A stretch of 64,000 nucleotides of DNA from Oscillospiraceae bacterium (GCA_017847835.1 JAGASH010000008.1:481331-545330); one strand, 5' to 3'; numbered from the stretch's first letter, positions 27,898 through 37,022 are shown. Numbers and translations: made by a program. Notes: a model not told the origin generated them from the sequence alone.

Positions 27898-28647
27898 ATG
27901 TCCGACGCATATAATAATGCCGAGCGGGTAGCTTTGTATCAGCAAAACCGTGATATTGCCCTGCGAAACGAAATCGTTTTGCAGAATATGGGCTTGGTGC
28001 GGACGGTTGCCCTCTCAATGCGAAATATGTACATAAAATTCGGCGATGTTGACGACGTGGTAAACGAGGGTGTAATCGCGCTTATGGACGCAATTGAGAG
28101 CTATTCTCCCGACCGCGGCGCAAAATTTGAAACCTACGCGAGCATAAAAATCCGAGGCGCAATCATAGATTTTCTCCGAAAGCAGGATTGGATACCGCGA
28201 AACGTGAGGAAATTTGCCAAGGCTCTTGACAAAGCCAATTCTATGTTGTATAATTTAAATGGGAGAGCGCCCACAAATTCCGAGCTTGCCGAAAAAATGG
28301 GTATGGACGAGGACAAAATGCTCAAAATGATGGCTGAGTGCTCCTGTACAATCACGCTCTCTTTCGAGGAGCTTTTGTACGAGGACAACATCGACGAGCC
28401 GTCAATCAAGGACAGCGGTCTTGATCGCGAGCTTTTGCATAACGAAATGCGAAAGGTTGTCGCGGACGCTGTAAACGAGCTTGCCGAAAAGGAACGGCAG
28501 GTTATCACGCTGTATTATTTCAAAAATCTTAAATATTCCGATATAGCAAAAGCGCTCGGTGTTTCCGAGGGAAGAGTTTGCCAGATACACTCAAAGGCAA
28601 CGCTTGCGCTGAAAGCAAAGCTTGGCGGATATGTCAAGGGAAACTGA
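27898..28647 (+). CDS. sigD: RNA polymerase sigma-28 factor (SigD/FliA)
   Basis: This sigma factor drives late flagellar and chemotaxis genes. The 249-aa protein has region 2 (FGDVDDVVNEGVIALMDAIE then YSPDRGAKFETYASIKIRGA and IIDFLRKQDWIPR), region 3 (RAPTNSELAEKMGM) and a region 4 helix-turn-helix (YSDIAKALGVSEGRVCQIHS). The pattern is that of SigD/FliA. GGGGGTGAT precedes ATG 27898. It follows flhA by 25 bases. No anti-sigma flgM is in the window. Confidence 0.95.
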   Translation: MSDAYNNAERVALYQQNRDIALRNEIVLQNMGLVRTVALSMRNMYIKFGDVDDVVNEGVIALMDAIESYSPDRGAKFETYASIKIRGAIIDFLRKQDWIPRNVRKFAKALDKANSMLYNLNGRAPTNSELAEKMGMDEDKMLKMMAECSCTITLSFEELLYEDNIDEPSIKDSGLDRELLHNEMRKVVADAVNELAEKERQVITLYYFKNLKYSDIAKALGVSEGRVCQIHSKATLALKAKLGGYVKGN

Positions 28648-28658
28648 AAGGAGAAGCT

Positions 28659-29396
28659 ATGAACCGAGGTTATTATTACGCCGCGAACGGTATGATTATG
28701 AACCAGCGCAAGCTCGACTGCATAGGAAACAACCTTGCAAATATGAGCACGGCGGGCTATAAACGCGACACCGTTCTGCCAAATTCGTTTCAGGAGCAGA
28801 TGATACTCGTCAAGCACCGCGAGGAGCTTTCGGGAACTTTCAGACACACTTATATCGACACTTCGTATACCGATTTGAAGCAGGGCTTCTTCGAGTACAC
28901 GGAAAGTCCGTTTGACGTGGCTGTTTCAGGCGATGTTTATTTCAACATCGCGGGCTATAACGGCGAAACAATGCTGACAAGAAACGGAAACTGGGAACTC
29001 GACAGCGAGGGTTATCTTTGTTTGTCGACATCGGGACGTGTTCTCGGTGAAAACGGCGAGATTTACCTCGGCACAAAGGACTTCACGATTGACGTTGACG
29101 GAACGATTTACCGTGAGGGTGAGCGTGTTGACAAGCTGTTGCTTTCCTACATCGACCCCGAGAGCGATGTCACGAAATTCGGCACGAATATGTTCACTGC
29201 GGCAAGCGCGACGGCTGTTCCCGAGGACGCGCGTTATGAGATTTTGCAGGGCGCGCTTGAACGCTCAAACATTGATTTGAACTACGAGCTTACGATGATG
29301 ATGAACACAAACCGGCTCTATGAAGCGTCCAGCGCGATTTTAAAGCTCGCGGACGGTATGAACCAGAACGCAGTCAGCATTTGCAAGAAGGTATAA
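28659..29396 (+). CDS. Flagellar rod protein of the FlgF/FlgG (FlhO/FlhP) family, copy 1
   Basis: The 245-aa product has a hook/rod N-terminus (NQRKLDCIGNNLANMSTAGY), the middle DUF-type rod core (FDVAVSGDVYFNI and LTRNGNWELDSEGYL), and a C-terminal helix with ALERSNIDLNYELTMMMNTN. It is one of two adjacent distal-rod type genes, as with flhO and flhP of Bacillus. ATG 28659 has AAAGGAG upstream; the longer frame from 28578 overlaps sigD and is rejected. Confidence 0.9.
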   Translation: MNRGYYYAANGMIMNQRKLDCIGNNLANMSTAGYKRDTVLPNSFQEQMILVKHREELSGTFRHTYIDTSYTDLKQGFFEYTESPFDVAVSGDVYFNIAGYNGETMLTRNGNWELDSEGYLCLSTSGRVLGENGEIYLGTKDFTIDVDGTIYREGERVDKLLLSYIDPESDVTKFGTNMFTAASATAVPEDARYEILQGALERSNIDLNYELTMMMNTNRLYEASSAILKLADGMNQNAVSICKKV

Positions 29397-29425
29397 TTCA
29401 GCTTTGACTTGAAAGAAGGATTACG

Positions 29426-30193
29426 ATGAATATTTCATTCCACACGGGCAAAACCGCAATGATTGAACAGGCGAGAGCGATGTCAGTCTACGCTAACAAT
29501 ATGGCGAACATCAACACAGTCGGCTATCAGACAATCCGTCCCGATTTCGCGGACTGCATTTACGAGAGCTATCGCCGCGATTTTGTCGATTCGGACGAGG
29601 ACGGCGAAAAGGATATTCTCGAGCCCGACTGGCAGACGGGACACGGCGCATACGTCCAGAAAACGGATTTGATGTTCTCGCAGTCGCATTTCTACGACAC
29701 TGAGAGAAATCTTGATTTCGCTATCGGAGGCGAGGGATTTTTCGCGGTTCAGGACAGATGGGGCAACGTAAACTACACCCGCGACGGCGCTTTTGCAATG
29801 ACGCAGGTTGGCGAAAACGGCGAGTGGTGGCTGGTTTCCGCGTCTGGAGAGTATGTTCTCGACAACAACAAGGAGCGTATTCAAATCCCGTTTATCGAGG
29901 GTGAGCCGAACGTTGACTGGAGCGCGCTCAAGGAAAAAATCGGAGTTTTTGAGTTCCCGAATCCGTATGGTCTTGAAGCGCTCGGCACAAACCGTTACGT
30001 TGAAAACGGAAAGAGCGGCGCTGCTGTGGCAAATCCGAACGCAGAGAAGCTTCAGAGCGTGCTTATCGCGTCAAATGTGGATTTGGCAACGCAGATGGTA
30101 AAGCTTATCGAAACGCAGAGAGCATATCAGATTAGCTCGCGCGTGGTTACTACCTCGGACGAACTTGCAAGAATTGCAAATAATTTGAGATAA
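29426..30193 (+). CDS. Flagellar rod protein of the FlgG (FlhP) family, copy 2
   Basis: The 255-aa product shows QARAMSVYANNMANINTVGY, the core FAIGGEGFFAVQDRWGN with YTRDGAFAM, and the C-terminal SNVDLATQMVKLIETQRAYQ. It is closer to FlgG than the gene before it, so the pair probably gives two distal-rod parts. GAAAGAAGG is upstream of ATG 29426. Confidence 0.91.
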   Translation: MNISFHTGKTAMIEQARAMSVYANNMANINTVGYQTIRPDFADCIYESYRRDFVDSDEDGEKDILEPDWQTGHGAYVQKTDLMFSQSHFYDTERNLDFAIGGEGFFAVQDRWGNVNYTRDGAFAMTQVGENGEWWLVSASGEYVLDNNKERIQIPFIEGEPNVDWSALKEKIGVFEFPNPYGLEALGTNRYVENGKSGAAVANPNAEKLQSVLIASNVDLATQMVKLIETQRAYQISSRVVTTSDELARIANNLR

Positions 30194-30232
30194 ATGTAAA
30201 AAACGGCTCTTCACGGAAGAAGGTTGAGAGAA

Positions 30233-30859
30233 ATGATTAGAAATTACGAGGACTTGTCGCCGACGGCAATTGACTGCTTGAAGGAAATCGGAAATATCGG
30301 TTCGGGAAGCGCTGCGAATTCTCTTTCGCAGATGCTCGGAAAATCGGTAGCGATGCGCGTTCCGACCGTGAGCGTTCTGGATTACCAGCACGTTATCGAG
30401 GAAATGGGCGGCCCCGAGAAGATTATCACGGGTATTCTCGTGCACCTCAACGGCGATATTCAGGGAATGATTATGTTCCTGCTCGAGGACAGCTTTGCAA
30501 AGGTTGTGCTCTCAACATTTCTCGGCAAAGAAGACGTCTGCGTTGTAAAGCTGGACGAAACCGACTTTTCCGCGATAAAGGAAATGGGCAACATTATGGC
30601 GGGCTCTTATTTGCAGGCAATCGGTACTCTCACGGGACTCACGATTGATATGAGCGTGCCCGCAATGACGGTTGATATGATGGGTGCGATTATGAGTGTT
30701 CCGATTGTGGAGTACTCGGAAATCGGTGATAAGGTGCTGTTTATAAACGACGGATTTGTGATTGACGGCGTGGACATCAAGTCAAATATTATCCTTATCC
30801 CCGATATGAAGTCGCTGTATATTTTGATGAAGAAGCTCGGTGTTGTTGAAGATGGCTAA
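30233..30859 (+). CDS. cheC: CheY-P phosphatase CheC
   Basis: CheC removes phosphate from CheY-P and binds CheD. The 208-aa protein carries both active-site motifs with Glu and Asn: LKEIGNIGSGSAANSLSQML near residue 16 and IKEMGNIMAGSYLQAIGTL near 118. So both centres look active. ATG 30233 is preferred over TTG 30224. Its last 8 bases overlap cheD, which suggests coupled translation. Confidence 0.93.
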   Translation: MIRNYEDLSPTAIDCLKEIGNIGSGSAANSLSQMLGKSVAMRVPTVSVLDYQHVIEEMGGPEKIITGILVHLNGDIQGMIMFLLEDSFAKVVLSTFLGKEDVCVVKLDETDFSAIKEMGNIMAGSYLQAIGTLTGLTIDMSVPAMTVDMMGAIMSVPIVEYSEIGDKVLFINDGFVIDGVDIKSNIILIPDMKSLYILMKKLGVVEDG

Positions 30860-31331
30860 TTTAACGATTGGAATTGGAGATTTGAAGGTCTGCAAAAAGC
30901 CTGATATTCTCGTGACGTATGCGCTGGGCTCTTGTGTGGGGATTTGCCTTCTCGACAGCACTGCGGGAGTAGGCGGACTTTCACATATTATGCTTCCCGA
31001 CAGCACCGCGGGAGTAAACAGCGCTTCTGCTCCTATGCGTTTCGCAGATACCGCTATTCCAATGCTTATAAGAGAAATGGAAAAGCTTGGTGCTTCGCGC
31101 GGAAGACTGCGCGCAAAAATCGCGGGCGGAGCGACGATGTTTGCTATCGCAAACGACAAGTTTAACATCGGTGACAGAAACGTCGCAAAGGTAAAGGAAA
31201 TGCTCGCAAAGGAGAGAATTCCCATTCTCGCCGAGGACACTGGCGCAGACTATGGAAGGACGCTGTTTTTCTATCCCGAAACGGGAGTTATGGAGATACG
31301 CGCTGCCACAAGAGGCACAAAAATGCTGTAA
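30852..31331 (+). CDS. cheD: Chemoreceptor glutamine deamidase CheD
   Basis: CheD deamidates glutamines of chemoreceptors and is regulated by CheC. The 159-aa product has the nucleophile Cys in TYALGSCVGI and the His in GGLSHIMLPDS, both of the catalytic triad, plus AKIAGGATMF. ATG 30852 lies inside the end of cheC. It is the last gene of the flagellar cluster. No receptor gene is seen here. Confidence 0.94.
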   Translation: MANLTIGIGDLKVCKKPDILVTYALGSCVGICLLDSTAGVGGLSHIMLPDSTAGVNSASAPMRFADTAIPMLIREMEKLGASRGRLRAKIAGGATMFAIANDKFNIGDRNVAKVKEMLAKERIPILAEDTGADYGRTLFFYPETGVMEIRAATRGTKML

Positions 31332-31333
31332 TT

Positions 31334-31370
31334 CAAGGGCTGAAGCAAAACGCAGCCCTTGTTGAATTTA
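31334..31370 (+). terminator. Hairpin closing the flagellar cluster
   Basis: CAAGGGCTG (31334-31342) pairs perfectly with CAGCCCTTG (31353-31361), directly after cheD. The tail TTGAATTT has few T's, so it may be a leaky terminator. Confidence 0.55.
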
Positions 31371-31376
31371 GAATAA

Positions 31377-33197
31377 ATGAATTTGAGAATAGACTATCTA
31401 CGCGATAAATCAAACCGTTTGCCGACCGAGCCGGGTGTTTACCTTATGAAAAACGAGGACGGCGAAATCATCTATGTCGGCAAGGCAAAGGCTCTGAAAA
31501 ATCGCGTCACAACTTACTTTCGTCACAACTCCCAGCACAACGCGAAAACGCTGAAGCTGGTGTCGAAGATATACGATTTTGACTTTATCGTCACGAAAAG
31601 CGAGCTGGACGCGCTTGTGCTGGAGTGTTCCCTGATAAAGCTGCACCAGCCCAAGTACAACATTCTGCTGAAGGACGACAAGGGTTATAACTATATAAAA
31701 ATCTCGCACGGAGAGTTTCCGAGAATTTCCTATACGCTTCAGACGAGCGACAAAAACGCGGATTATATCGGACCTTTCACAAGCGGTTTCACCGTGAAAC
31801 AGGCTGTCGAGGAGGCAAACTCGCTGTTTATGCTCCCGACCTGCCACAAGAAATTCCCGCGTGATTTCAAAAAAGAGCGCCCGTGCTTAAATCACCACAT
31901 AAAGCGGTGTATGGGCGTTTGCGAGGGAAAAATCACGTCGGCGGAGTACAAGAAAATCGTGGACGAAGCAATCGAGTACCTCAAAAATGGCAGCAAGGCA
32001 AGTGTTGAAGAGCTGACGGCGGAAATGGAGCAGGCTGCGGAAAATCTCGAATTTGAGCGAGCAGCACGGCTTCGCGACAGGATTGCAGCGCTTACGCGGC
32101 TGAAAAACGGACAGAGCATTTTCGACGACAAGCAGGAGTTTGACATCATCGGCGGCGCGCAGAATATCGGCACGGCTTCGTTTGCCGTGATAAAATACCG
32201 AAACGGCAGGCTTGTCGATAAGGAGAATTTTTTCATCGGCGAGGAGTACGAGCCCGCGGAAATGCGTCGGGACTTTTTGCTGAATTATTATTCGGAGCGC
32301 GAGGACATTCCGCGGGAAATTCTCGTAGACGAGGATTTCGAGGACGCGGAGCTTATCGGCGCGTTTTTGAAGGAGCGCGCAGGTCACGCGGTCAGAATAT
32401 ACGTTCCTCAGCGCGGCGAGGGTATCTCGAAAATCGCGCTTGCGAGGAAAAATGCGGGTGAATATCTCGCGCTGAAAATGGGCAGAACTCATAGAGAAAT
32501 CTCTGCGCTGGAGGATTTGAAGGAGCTGCTGGGGCTTGCTAAAATCCCCGAAATCATCGAGAGCTACGATATCTCGAATTTCGGTGAAACGGGAGTTGTC
32601 GGCGGAATGGTCGTCTATAAAAACGGCAGACCTCTCAAAAGCGCCTACAAGCGGTTTTCGATAAAGACGGTTGACGGGCAGAACGACTACGCGTGTATGC
32701 AGGAGGTTCTGCGGCGAAGACTTTCGCGGTTTGCCGAGGGTGACGAGGACTTCGCGCCGCTTCCAGATTTGATTTTGCTGGACGGCGGCAGAGGGCACAT
32801 TTCCGCTGTTTCCGAGGTTTTCGAGGAAATGGGCGTAAAAATCCCGCTTTTCGGTCTTGTCAAGGACAGCAAGCACCGCACACGGGCAATTGCCGAAGCA
32901 GGCGGTGAAATCGAGATAAAATCCAATCGCGCGCTGTTCGATTTTCTGACGAACATTCAGGACGAGGTGCACCGCTGGGCGATTTCCTATCAGCGCGTCA
33001 AGCACAATCAGGCGCTTTTTGCGTCGGAGCTGCGTCAGGTCAAGGGTATCGGCGAGGCGAAGCAAACCGCGCTTCTAAAGCATTTCAAGACAAAACAGGC
33101 GATGAAGCAGGCGAGTATCGACGAGCTGAAAGCTGCCGCGAAAATAGGCGATGAAACGGCGAAAGAGCTGTTCAAATTCATACAGGAAAACTTTTAA
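31377..33197 (+). CDS. uvrC: Excinuclease ABC subunit C
   Basis: UvrC makes both cuts around a DNA lesion in nucleotide excision repair. The 606-aa protein has the GIY-YIG nuclease domain (PGVYLMKNEDGEIIYVGKAK, about residues 18-37), a UVR domain (about 200-235), an RNase H-like nuclease (from about 370; DISNFGETGVVGGMVVYKNG and DLILLDGGRGHI) and C-terminal helix-hairpin-helix motifs. The ribosome site before ATG 31377 is poor. Confidence 0.97.
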   Translation: MNLRIDYLRDKSNRLPTEPGVYLMKNEDGEIIYVGKAKALKNRVTTYFRHNSQHNAKTLKLVSKIYDFDFIVTKSELDALVLECSLIKLHQPKYNILLKDDKGYNYIKISHGEFPRISYTLQTSDKNADYIGPFTSGFTVKQAVEEANSLFMLPTCHKKFPRDFKKERPCLNHHIKRCMGVCEGKITSAEYKKIVDEAIEYLKNGSKASVEELTAEMEQAAENLEFERAARLRDRIAALTRLKNGQSIFDDKQEFDIIGGAQNIGTASFAVIKYRNGRLVDKENFFIGEEYEPAEMRRDFLLNYYSEREDIPREILVDEDFEDAELIGAFLKERAGHAVRIYVPQRGEGISKIALARKNAGEYLALKMGRTHREISALEDLKELLGLAKIPEIIESYDISNFGETGVVGGMVVYKNGRPLKSAYKRFSIKTVDGQNDYACMQEVLRRRLSRFAEGDEDFAPLPDLILLDGGRGHISAVSEVFEEMGVKIPLFGLVKDSKHRTRAIAEAGGEIEIKSNRALFDFLTNIQDEVHRWAISYQRVKHNQALFASELRQVKGIGEAKQTALLKHFKTKQAMKQASIDELKAAAKIGDETAKELFKFIQENF

Positions 33198-33209
33198 TGG
33201 GGAGAAAAA

Positions 33210-33767
33210 ATGCAGGTTATTACAGGTTCGGCAAGGGGAAGAAAGCTGATAACGGTTGAGGGCACGGATTTGGTTCGTCCGACCGCTCAAAAGGTCAAAG
33301 AAGCGATTTTCAGCGCAATTCAGTTTGAGATAGAGGGAGCAGAGGTGCTGGATTTGTTCGCGGGAAGCGGACAGCTTGGTATCGAGGCACTCAGCCGAGG
33401 TGCAAAATTATGCACATTTGCCGACAATTCGGCGGTGTCGCTCAAAGTAGTCCGTGAGAATATAAAGCACACGGGCTTCGAGGACTGCTCGGACGTGGTA
33501 AACAAGCCGTTCGGCGCGTTTTTGAAGCTCACGGGAAAACGCTTTGATTTGGCGTTTCTCGACCCGCCGTACGGGAAAAAGCTCATACAAAAGGCGCTGC
33601 CCGACCTTGAACCGAAAATGACGGAGCGCGGAATAATCGTCTGCGAGCACGAAAAAGAATGTGTGCTGCCGAAGAATATCGGTCGGTTTACGCTCACAAG
33701 AACGCTAAATCACGGCATTGTTGCTGTGTCAATTTACCGAATAATCGGGGAAGATGACGAGGTGTAA
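33210..33767 (+). CDS. rsmD: 16S rRNA (guanine966-N2)-methyltransferase
   Basis: RsmD methylates G966 of 16S rRNA using S-adenosylmethionine. The 185-aa protein begins MQVITGSARGRKLITVEG, has PTAQKVKEAIFSAI, the SAM site VLDLFAGSGQLGIEALSRGA and the catalytic DPPYGK. The pair rsmD-coaD is widely conserved. GGGGAG lies just before ATG 33210. Confidence 0.96.
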   Translation: MQVITGSARGRKLITVEGTDLVRPTAQKVKEAIFSAIQFEIEGAEVLDLFAGSGQLGIEALSRGAKLCTFADNSAVSLKVVRENIKHTGFEDCSDVVNKPFGAFLKLTGKRFDLAFLDPPYGKKLIQKALPDLEPKMTERGIIVCEHEKECVLPKNIGRFTLTRTLNHGIVAVSIYRIIGEDDEV

Positions 33768-33768
33768 T

Positions 33769-34305
33769 ATGAAAACTGCAATTTATCCCGGAAGCTTTGA
33801 CCCCGTGACAAACGGACATCTGGACATCATCAAGCGCGCGTCGGGAATGTTTGACAAGCTGGTTGTCGTGGTGCTGATAAACCCGCTGAAAACTTACAGC
33901 TTTTCGATAATCGAGCGCAGAAATCTGCTGCTCAAAGCGACAGCGGGAATGAAAAACATCGAAATCGACAGCTATGACGGCTTGCTCGCTGACTATTTCA
34001 AGCAGCGCAGCGACGTTGACGTTATCGTAAAGGGACTGAGGGCAACCTCGGACTTTGAGTACGAATTCCAGATGGCACACACAAACAAGGACCTCAACCC
34101 GCGCGCAGAAACGGTTTTCCTGCCCGCGTCGCTCGGAACAACGTTTGTGTCGTCGAGTATGGTAAAGCAAGTTGCAATGTTCGGCGGGGATTTGTCAAAG
34201 TACGTTCCTGCGGTGATACACGAGGAAATCAGCCGAAAGCTGAAGCTTGAATTTGACGAGAAAAAAGCAGCCGCGCGGGAGCGGTTGATTGACAATAACG
34301 ATTAA
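33769..34305 (+). CDS. coaD: Phosphopantetheine adenylyltransferase
   Basis: CoaD makes dephospho-CoA from ATP and 4'-phosphopantetheine. The 178-aa protein shows the nucleotidyl-transfer motif YPGSFDPVTNGHLDI at its start, IVKGLRATSDFEYEFQMAHT and the second motif TFVSSSMVKQVA. ATG 33769 has GAGGTG upstream; it begins one base past the rsmD stop. The in-frame ATG at 33754 overlaps rsmD and lacks a ribosome site. Confidence 0.96.
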   Translation: MKTAIYPGSFDPVTNGHLDIIKRASGMFDKLVVVVLINPLKTYSFSIIERRNLLLKATAGMKNIEIDSYDGLLADYFKQRSDVDVIVKGLRATSDFEYEFQMAHTNKDLNPRAETVFLPASLGTTFVSSSMVKQVAMFGGDLSKYVPAVIHEEISRKLKLEFDEKKAAARERLIDNND

Positions 34306-34318
34306 TCGGAGGGAAATT

Positions 34319-34846
34319 ATGCAGAATTCATATTCGATAGAAGACCTGATTGAAATGCTCGAAGACCTTATTCACGAGGCAACCCGTGTTCCGTTTGGAA
34401 AGAAAAGTATGGTTGACGTGGCAAAGCTGAACGATATTGTAAGCGATATGCGGCTTTCGCTGCCGACGGAAATCCGTCAGGCTCAGAAGGTTGTCGAGGA
34501 CAAAAACCGCATAATTCACGACGCTGAAAAGGAAGCCGAGGGAATTATCCGAAAGGCTGAGCAGCGCCGCCGTGAGCTTATCGAGGAGTCTGACATTATG
34601 AAAGAAGCGCGCCGTCGTGCAACCGAGGTTATCAGCGCGGCTCAGGCTCGCTGTACCGATTTGCGTGTTTCTACCGATGATTTCGCGGATAAAATGCTTA
34701 TGCGCGTCGAGGAGCTTTTGAAAAAGGATTTGAGCGACCTTCAGCTTTTGCGCAAGAGCATTAACGGCTCGAATAACATTCAGCAGCAGCCTCAAATCAA
34801 GCCTATGGCACCGATTACCGACGCGGACAAGTCCGACAAGTCGTAA
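34319..34846 (+). CDS. Coiled-coil protein of unknown function
   Basis: The 175-aa product follows coaD by 13 bases with a strong site (GGAGGG). Residues about 50-120 form a charged helix rich in Ala, Glu, Arg and Lys (VVEDKNRIIHDAEKEAEGII and beyond), similar in composition to DivIVA- or ATP-synthase-b-like coiled coils. The tail is Gln/Pro-rich. No catalytic motif is visible. A structural or cell-envelope role is possible, but I cannot assign one. Confidence 0.8.
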   Translation: MQNSYSIEDLIEMLEDLIHEATRVPFGKKSMVDVAKLNDIVSDMRLSLPTEIRQAQKVVEDKNRIIHDAEKEAEGIIRKAEQRRRELIEESDIMKEARRRATEVISAAQARCTDLRVSTDDFADKMLMRVEELLKKDLSDLQLLRKSINGSNNIQQQPQIKPMAPITDADKSDKS

Positions 34847-34870
34847 AATTCTGAAATTTGTGATAAATAT

Positions 34871-34904
34871 GCCCGTCGTTTTTGCTGAACGGCGGGCTGT
34901 TTTT
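34871..34904 (+). terminator. Terminator after the rsmD-coaD group
   Basis: GCCCGTCGTT (34871-34880) pairs with AACGGCGGGC (34888-34897), with one GU, followed by TGTTTTT. It separates the plus-strand group from the convergent recG. Confidence 0.85.
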
Positions 34905-34910
34905 ATGAAA

Positions 34911-36920
34911 TTACAGACTTCCTGCGGCAAAAAGCTCGTCCACGGCTTCCCGCAGACCTTTATGTTCGGGAAGCGACAAAAGCGGATCCTCTCGCAATAT
35001 TTCATCGGCAAGCGTCTCAACCTCTTCGAGAACCTCTGCGTCGTCCGCTAAATCCGCGACCTTCATCGGCGGCAGCCCGTGCTGTTCTTTCCCGAAAAAG
35101 TTACCCGGACCGCGAAGCTTCAAATCCACATCAGCAATCTCGTATCCGTCGGTTGTGCTGCACATCGCCTTAAACCGCGCCCGCGAGTAATCCGTCTTGC
35201 TGTCAGACATCAGCACGCAATAGCTCTGAACATTTCCGCGTCCGACGCGTCCGCGAAGCTGATGAAGCTGTGAAAGACCGAATTGCTCGGCATTTTCGAT
35301 AAGAATAACCGCCGCGTTCGGCACGTCAATTCCAACCTCGATTACGGTTGTCGATACCAGCAGCTTCAGCTTGTTTTCGCGAAAATCCTGCATAACGGCT
35401 TCCTTTTCCGCCTGCTTCATCTTCCCGTAAAGCAGCCCTGTCGGCACTCCCGAAAACTCACCGTGCGTGAGCTGTTCGTAGTACTTAATCGCGCTCTGCT
35501 TCTCGGACATAGCTTCGTTTTCCTCAACCAGCGGGCAGACGATAAACGCTTGCAGTCCTTCCGCAATATGCTTTTTGATGAACGCGTACACGCGCTTCCG
35601 ATAGGAGCTGTCAACCGCGTAAGTCTTGACGGGAAGCCGTCCGAGCGGCATTTCATTGATAATCGAAACGTCGAGGTCGCCGTACATTATCAGCGCGAGC
35701 GTTCGCGGAATGGGTGTCGCGGACATCGCGAGAATGTGCGGATTTGCGCCCTTTTCGGCGAGCTCCGAGCGCTGATACACACCAAATCTATGCTGCTCGT
35801 CAACAATCGCAAGTCCGAGTTTTTTCATCGCGCTGTTTCGCTGAATTAACGCCTGCGTGCCGATTAGCACATCGATTTCACCCGCGAAAGCCGCCTCGCG
35901 AACTCGTTTTTTCTCGGCAGCCGAGAGCGCTCCCGAAAGCAGCCCGACTTTTATCCCGAGCGGCTCCAAAAACATGCGAAACGTTTTGCAGTGCTGTTCG
36001 GCGAGAACTTCTGTCGGTGCCATAACGGTAGTCTGGAAGCCGTTTCGCGCAGCAAAATAAGCGGCAGCAGCGGCAACCAAGGTCTTTCCCGAGCCAACGT
36101 CGCCCTGCACGAGCCTGTTCATCGGGAACAATTTTTTCATATCGGAAACGCAGTCCGAAATCGCATTTTTTTGCGCATTTGTCGGCTGAAATGGCAGCGA
36201 TTTGTAAAATTCTTCCATGGACACGTCAGTCATTACCGCTCCGGAGAGCGATTTTCCGCGTGTTTTCAGCCGCGCCAGACCGAGCTTCAGCGACAAAAGC
36301 TCCTCAAAAACCAGCCGTTTTCGCGCGGATTTATACTCCTCGCGCGACTTCGGAAAATGGATTTTTCGCACTGCCTCGTCTGCACTTAACAGAGAGTATT
36401 TTTTTACAACGCTTTCGGGCAGCCTTTCATCAATTTGCACAAATTTAAGCGCGTCTGAGATGTTTCTGCTCACGATATCCCGCGAAAGTCCCGCTGTTAA
36501 AGGGTATTTCGGGAGCAGACCTGTTTGATTTACAGGAAGAAAAACGGGTGAGCCGACTTGTAAATGAACGAGATTTCCCGTGATTTTCCCGAAGAAAATA
36601 TACTCTTTGTATAGTTCCAGCTTCTCAAAGGTGTATTTCGTGTTGAAAAAAACGGCAGTGATTTCACCCTCGCCGTCCGTGAGAAGCACTTTGTAGACCG
36701 CCATTCGCGCGTACTGTGAAAACGGCGCGTTTTTTTGGGCAACAGTCGCGCGAAAAGCACAGCTCTCTCCAAGCGGCAAATCGCGTATCTTCACGGGATT
36801 TGTGAAATCGATGTAATCCCGCGGATAGAGCCGCACGAGCTGTTCTGCCGTGGTTATTCCGAGCTTTTTGTAGAGCTCTGCGCGCTTTGGTCCAACGCCT
36901 TTCAAGTAAGTAATTTCCAT
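34911..36920 (-). CDS. recG: ATP-dependent DNA helicase RecG
   Basis: RecG remodels stalled forks and branched DNA. The 669-aa protein has an N-terminal wedge/OB domain (from residue 1; YLKGVGPKRAELYKKLGI), Walker A GDVGSGKTLVAAAAAYFA, VDEQHRFGVYQR, MSATPIPRTLAL, STTVIEVGIDVPNAAVI and QLHQLRGRVGRG. All helicase motifs are intact. I choose ATG 36920. The start lies in a 19-base tandem duplication (described separately), which leaves it without a clear ribosome site and makes TTG 36932 an alternative. Confidence 0.95.
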   Translation of the reverse strand: MEITYLKGVGPKRAELYKKLGITTAEQLVRLYPRDYIDFTNPVKIRDLPLGESCAFRATVAQKNAPFSQYARMAVYKVLLTDGEGEITAVFFNTKYTFEKLELYKEYIFFGKITGNLVHLQVGSPVFLPVNQTGLLPKYPLTAGLSRDIVSRNISDALKFVQIDERLPESVVKKYSLLSADEAVRKIHFPKSREEYKSARKRLVFEELLSLKLGLARLKTRGKSLSGAVMTDVSMEEFYKSLPFQPTNAQKNAISDCVSDMKKLFPMNRLVQGDVGSGKTLVAAAAAYFAARNGFQTTVMAPTEVLAEQHCKTFRMFLEPLGIKVGLLSGALSAAEKKRVREAAFAGEIDVLIGTQALIQRNSAMKKLGLAIVDEQHRFGVYQRSELAEKGANPHILAMSATPIPRTLALIMYGDLDVSIINEMPLGRLPVKTYAVDSSYRKRVYAFIKKHIAEGLQAFIVCPLVEENEAMSEKQSAIKYYEQLTHGEFSGVPTGLLYGKMKQAEKEAVMQDFRENKLKLLVSTTVIEVGIDVPNAAVILIENAEQFGLSQLHQLRGRVGRGNVQSYCVLMSDSKTDYSRARFKAMCSTTDGYEIADVDLKLRGPGNFFGKEQHGLPPMKVADLADDAEVLEEVETLADEILREDPLLSLPEHKGLREAVDELFAAGSL

Positions 36921-36941
36921 AAAAGTAAGCAATTTCCATAC
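36904..36941. repeat. 19-base tandem duplication at the recG start
   Basis: Two adjacent units of 19 bases, AAGTAAGTAATTTCCATAA and AAGTAAGCAATTTCCATAC, differ at two positions. On the minus strand each contains ATGGAAATT(A/G)CTTACTT. The proximal ATG (36920) is in the RecG frame; the distal one (36939) is out of frame. Confidence 0.9.
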
Positions 36942-36947
36942 AAATTT

Positions 36948-36964
36948 CCCCGCAAAACGCGGGG
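36948..36964 (-). terminator. Hairpin between fakA and recG
   Basis: CCCCGC and GCGGGG form a 6-base stem with a 5-base loop, 59 bases after the fakA-like stop. The tail AAATTTG is weak. The 3' arm GCGGGG is also the nearest purine-rich stretch upstream of the recG starts. Confidence 0.45.
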
Positions 36965-37022
36965 ATTTGGTTGTTTAATTTACATCAAATTGCAAAGAAA
37001 AATTTGTGTATTTTACACAATC

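Noticed and set aside
28578..28658. Longer start for the first flgF/flgG-like gene
   Set aside because: The extension overlaps the end of sigD and lacks a ribosome site, while ATG 28659 has AAAGGAG at the right distance.
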